Assembly: GCA_027038805.1 (NCBI GenBank)
Contig: JALWGO010000050.1
Coordinates: 1 to 5,092 of the forward strand
Length of the DNA: 5,092 nt
Source of the DNA: Thermoprotei archaeon
GTDB lineage: Archaea; Thermoproteota; Thermoprotei_A; Sulfolobales; WANQ01
Reading direction: 5' to 3'
The position numbers and the translations under genes were made by a program. The notes under the pieces are model-generated. The model did not search any database and was not told the DNA's origin. It saw nothing but the letters and a program-made list of their open reading frames with translations. How positions within the stretch are numbered: the stretch's first letter is position 1; every line of letters begins with the position of its first letter. Positions 3,826 to 5,092 of this stretch are shown one piece after another.

Positions 3826-5092
3826 ATAGTATTCGTAGAACTAGGTCTAGGCAAGAAAAAGCTCATAGTTATATTAATCTTAGTGCTCCTAACTCTTACG
3901 CCGCTCACAGTACTATCTATAGCTTTACCCCAGGTAAATGTGGTCTCCGATCTATACCACGGCTTGCCTAAGAGTATTTTAGCGAGCACCCATCTAACAA
4001 ACGCTATTAGCGTTAAGGGTATTTTAAGCGAAGTGGACGTGATTTGGGACGACTGGGGTGTTCCCCACATATACGCTAACAATAAGCGCGATTTATTCTT
4101 TGCACTAGGATACGCTATGGCTACTGATAGATTATGGCAAATGGATCTCCTACGAAGGCTAGCTGAAGGTAATCTAAGCGTTATAGTTGGTGAATCTGTT
4201 CTAAGCAGCGATATCATGATGCATAAGCTCGGGATAGTAGAACATGCGAAATCCATATACAATTATTTGAGAGAATGTAGTGAGTGCCGCGAGGTAGCAG
4301 ATTTACTAGATTCCTTTACCTCCGGCGTTAACAGTAGAATAAGATACGTTATCGACAATAATCTCCTCCCACCTGAATACTACTTACTTAGCATTAAACC
4401 GGAGAAGTGGCGTCCATGGGATAGTATAGCTATAGGCATGCTTATATCATATATGTTATCCTTTAGTGAAGATGACTTATACTTAGATAGGTTCCTAAAG
4501 GCGAATGGCCTGGATTCTCTATTAGAATTAGATTTTCTTAATCGAAGCCTAAACACACCAATAATATCCAACCTGAATCTTAGCGGTAACCAGGCCTTTT
4601 CGGCAGGCAAGCTTGTATTAGGTAATAGTAGTGCAGGGACTCTAGAAGTACTTGATGTAACTGTAAATGATAGTCTTATTAGGAGTACTAGGAGGATACT
4701 TGAAGAGCTAATAGGCTTTAATTTATTCTCAAATAACTGGGTTATAAGCGGCAACTTATCTACTACTGGAAGCCCAATACTTGCAAATGACCCCCATTTA
4801 AGCCTAACAGTTCCCCCAATATGGTATCTAGCTCAGATAGCACTGAAAGATGACTCGTATAATGTTTTTGGCGCCTTTATTCCAGGTATACCATTTGTAA
4901 TTATTGGTAGAAACCATTATGTATCATGGGGCTTTACCAATGCTGAGGTCGATGTGGTTGACTTCTACTATTATGTGTGGAGGAATGGAAAATACTATTA
5001 TAATGGGAAATGGCTTAATCCTACCATAAGAAACGAGACCATATTGGTTAGATATGGGAACCACTATATTACCAAGAATATAACTGTTATGG
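3826..5092 (+). CDS. Penicillin amidase family Ntn hydrolase, membrane-anchored, 3' end outside window
   Basis: The family cleaves amide bonds (penicillins, acyl-homoserine lactones, other N-acyl compounds) after self-processing into alpha and beta chains. The native substrate here is unknown. The frame is open from 3769 to the edge. KKK followed by a hydrophobic segment (about 13-34) forms a signal anchor, so the enzyme faces outward. The alpha-chain signature is WDDWGVPHIYA, then GYAMATDRLWQMDLLRR and AEGNLSVIVGE. The beta-chain start is FSNNWVISG with the nucleophile Ser at 4729-4731 (residue 302 from 3826), then NDPHL and PGIPFVIIGRNHYVSWGFTN. About eight N-x-S/T sequons suit an external glycoprotein. 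The residue before the nucleophile is Phe rather than the common Gly. No ATG, GTG or TTG precedes the anchor in frame; ATA 3826 is my tentative start, and GTG 3883 would cut into the anchor. Confidence 0.88.
   Translation, partial: MVFVELGLGKKKLIVILILVLLTLTPLTVLSIALPQVNVVSDLYHGLPKSILASTHLTNAISVKGILSEVDVIWDDWGVPHIYANNKRDLFFALGYAMATDRLWQMDLLRRLAEGNLSVIVGESVLSSDIMMHKLGIVEHAKSIYNYLRECSECREVADLLDSFTSGVNSRIRYVIDNNLLPPEYYLLSIKPEKWRPWDSIAIGMLISYMLSFSEDDLYLDRFLKANGLDSLLELDFLNRSLNTPIISNLNLSGNQAFSAGKLVLGNSSAGTLEVLDVTVNDSLIRSTRRILEELIGFNLFSNNWVISGNLSTTGSPILANDPHLSLTVPPIWYLAQIALKDDSYNVFGAFIPGIPFVIIGRNHYVSWGFTNAEVDVVDFYYYVWRNGKYYYNGKWLNPTIRNETILVRYGNHYITKNITVM

Noticed and set aside
3789..4754. Minus-strand open frames (3789-4262 and 4380-4754) opposite the amidase
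   Set aside because: They are antisense to the conserved alpha-chain motifs and the region just before the SNNW nucleophile on the plus strand.
1..5092. CRISPR array, tRNA, rRNA, transposase or integration site
   Set aside because: No regularly spaced repeats, cloverleaf, conserved rRNA block or transposase motif was found when reading both strands.

Overview
The window reads as AT-rich chromosomal DNA of a hyperthermophilic archaeon, most likely a crenarchaeon of the Desulfurococcales type. Four things point there: an ADP-forming acyl-CoA synthetase, Shine-Dalgarno (SD) motifs of the GGTG/GTGAT type, TATA-box promoters at archaeal spacing, and a box C/D guide RNA gene. The genus-level placement is inference. 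I see no mobile element, CRISPR array, tRNA or rRNA.

Layout, left to right. (1) Positions 1-729 (+) hold the C-terminal half of an ADP-forming acyl-CoA synthetase alpha subunit, cut by the left edge. (2) It converges on a two-gene operon on the minus strand, with only 14 bp between the stops. That operon is a YfcE/MJ0936-type metallophosphoesterase followed by deoxyribose-phosphate aldolase (deoC), joined by an ATGA overlap. (3) A small acidic protein of unknown function lies upstream on the minus strand (2047-2421). (4) The gap 2422-2614 is not empty. It holds a well-formed box C/D sRNA gene on the plus strand, with its own TATA box and a 14-nt palindrome between promoter and RNA. (5) Next is a minus-strand pair: a two-TM protein with a charged coiled-coil tail, then a winged-helix protein, again joined by ATGA. 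(6) A divergent promoter region (3307-3450) leads to a four-TM small membrane protein. (7) From about 3826 to the right edge runs a membrane-anchored, outward-facing penicillin amidase (Ntn hydrolase), cut by the edge. It has a strong SD but no ATG, GTG or TTG where its start should be.

How the genes work together. The aldolase makes acetaldehyde and glyceraldehyde 3-phosphate from deoxyribose 5-phosphate and may work with the phosphoesterase in nucleotide or sugar-phosphate salvage. The synthetase subunit conserves acyl-CoA energy as ATP. The two-TM/winged-helix pair looks like a membrane-linked regulatory unit.

The strongest find is the C/D sRNA. Its first guide has 11 nt of perfect complementarity to the 23S rRNA peptidyl-transferase region, as I recall that sequence. 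It places the methylation at the equivalent of E. coli C/A2590, which corresponds to a methylated C in eukaryotic large-subunit rRNA. The second guide has no target I recognise.
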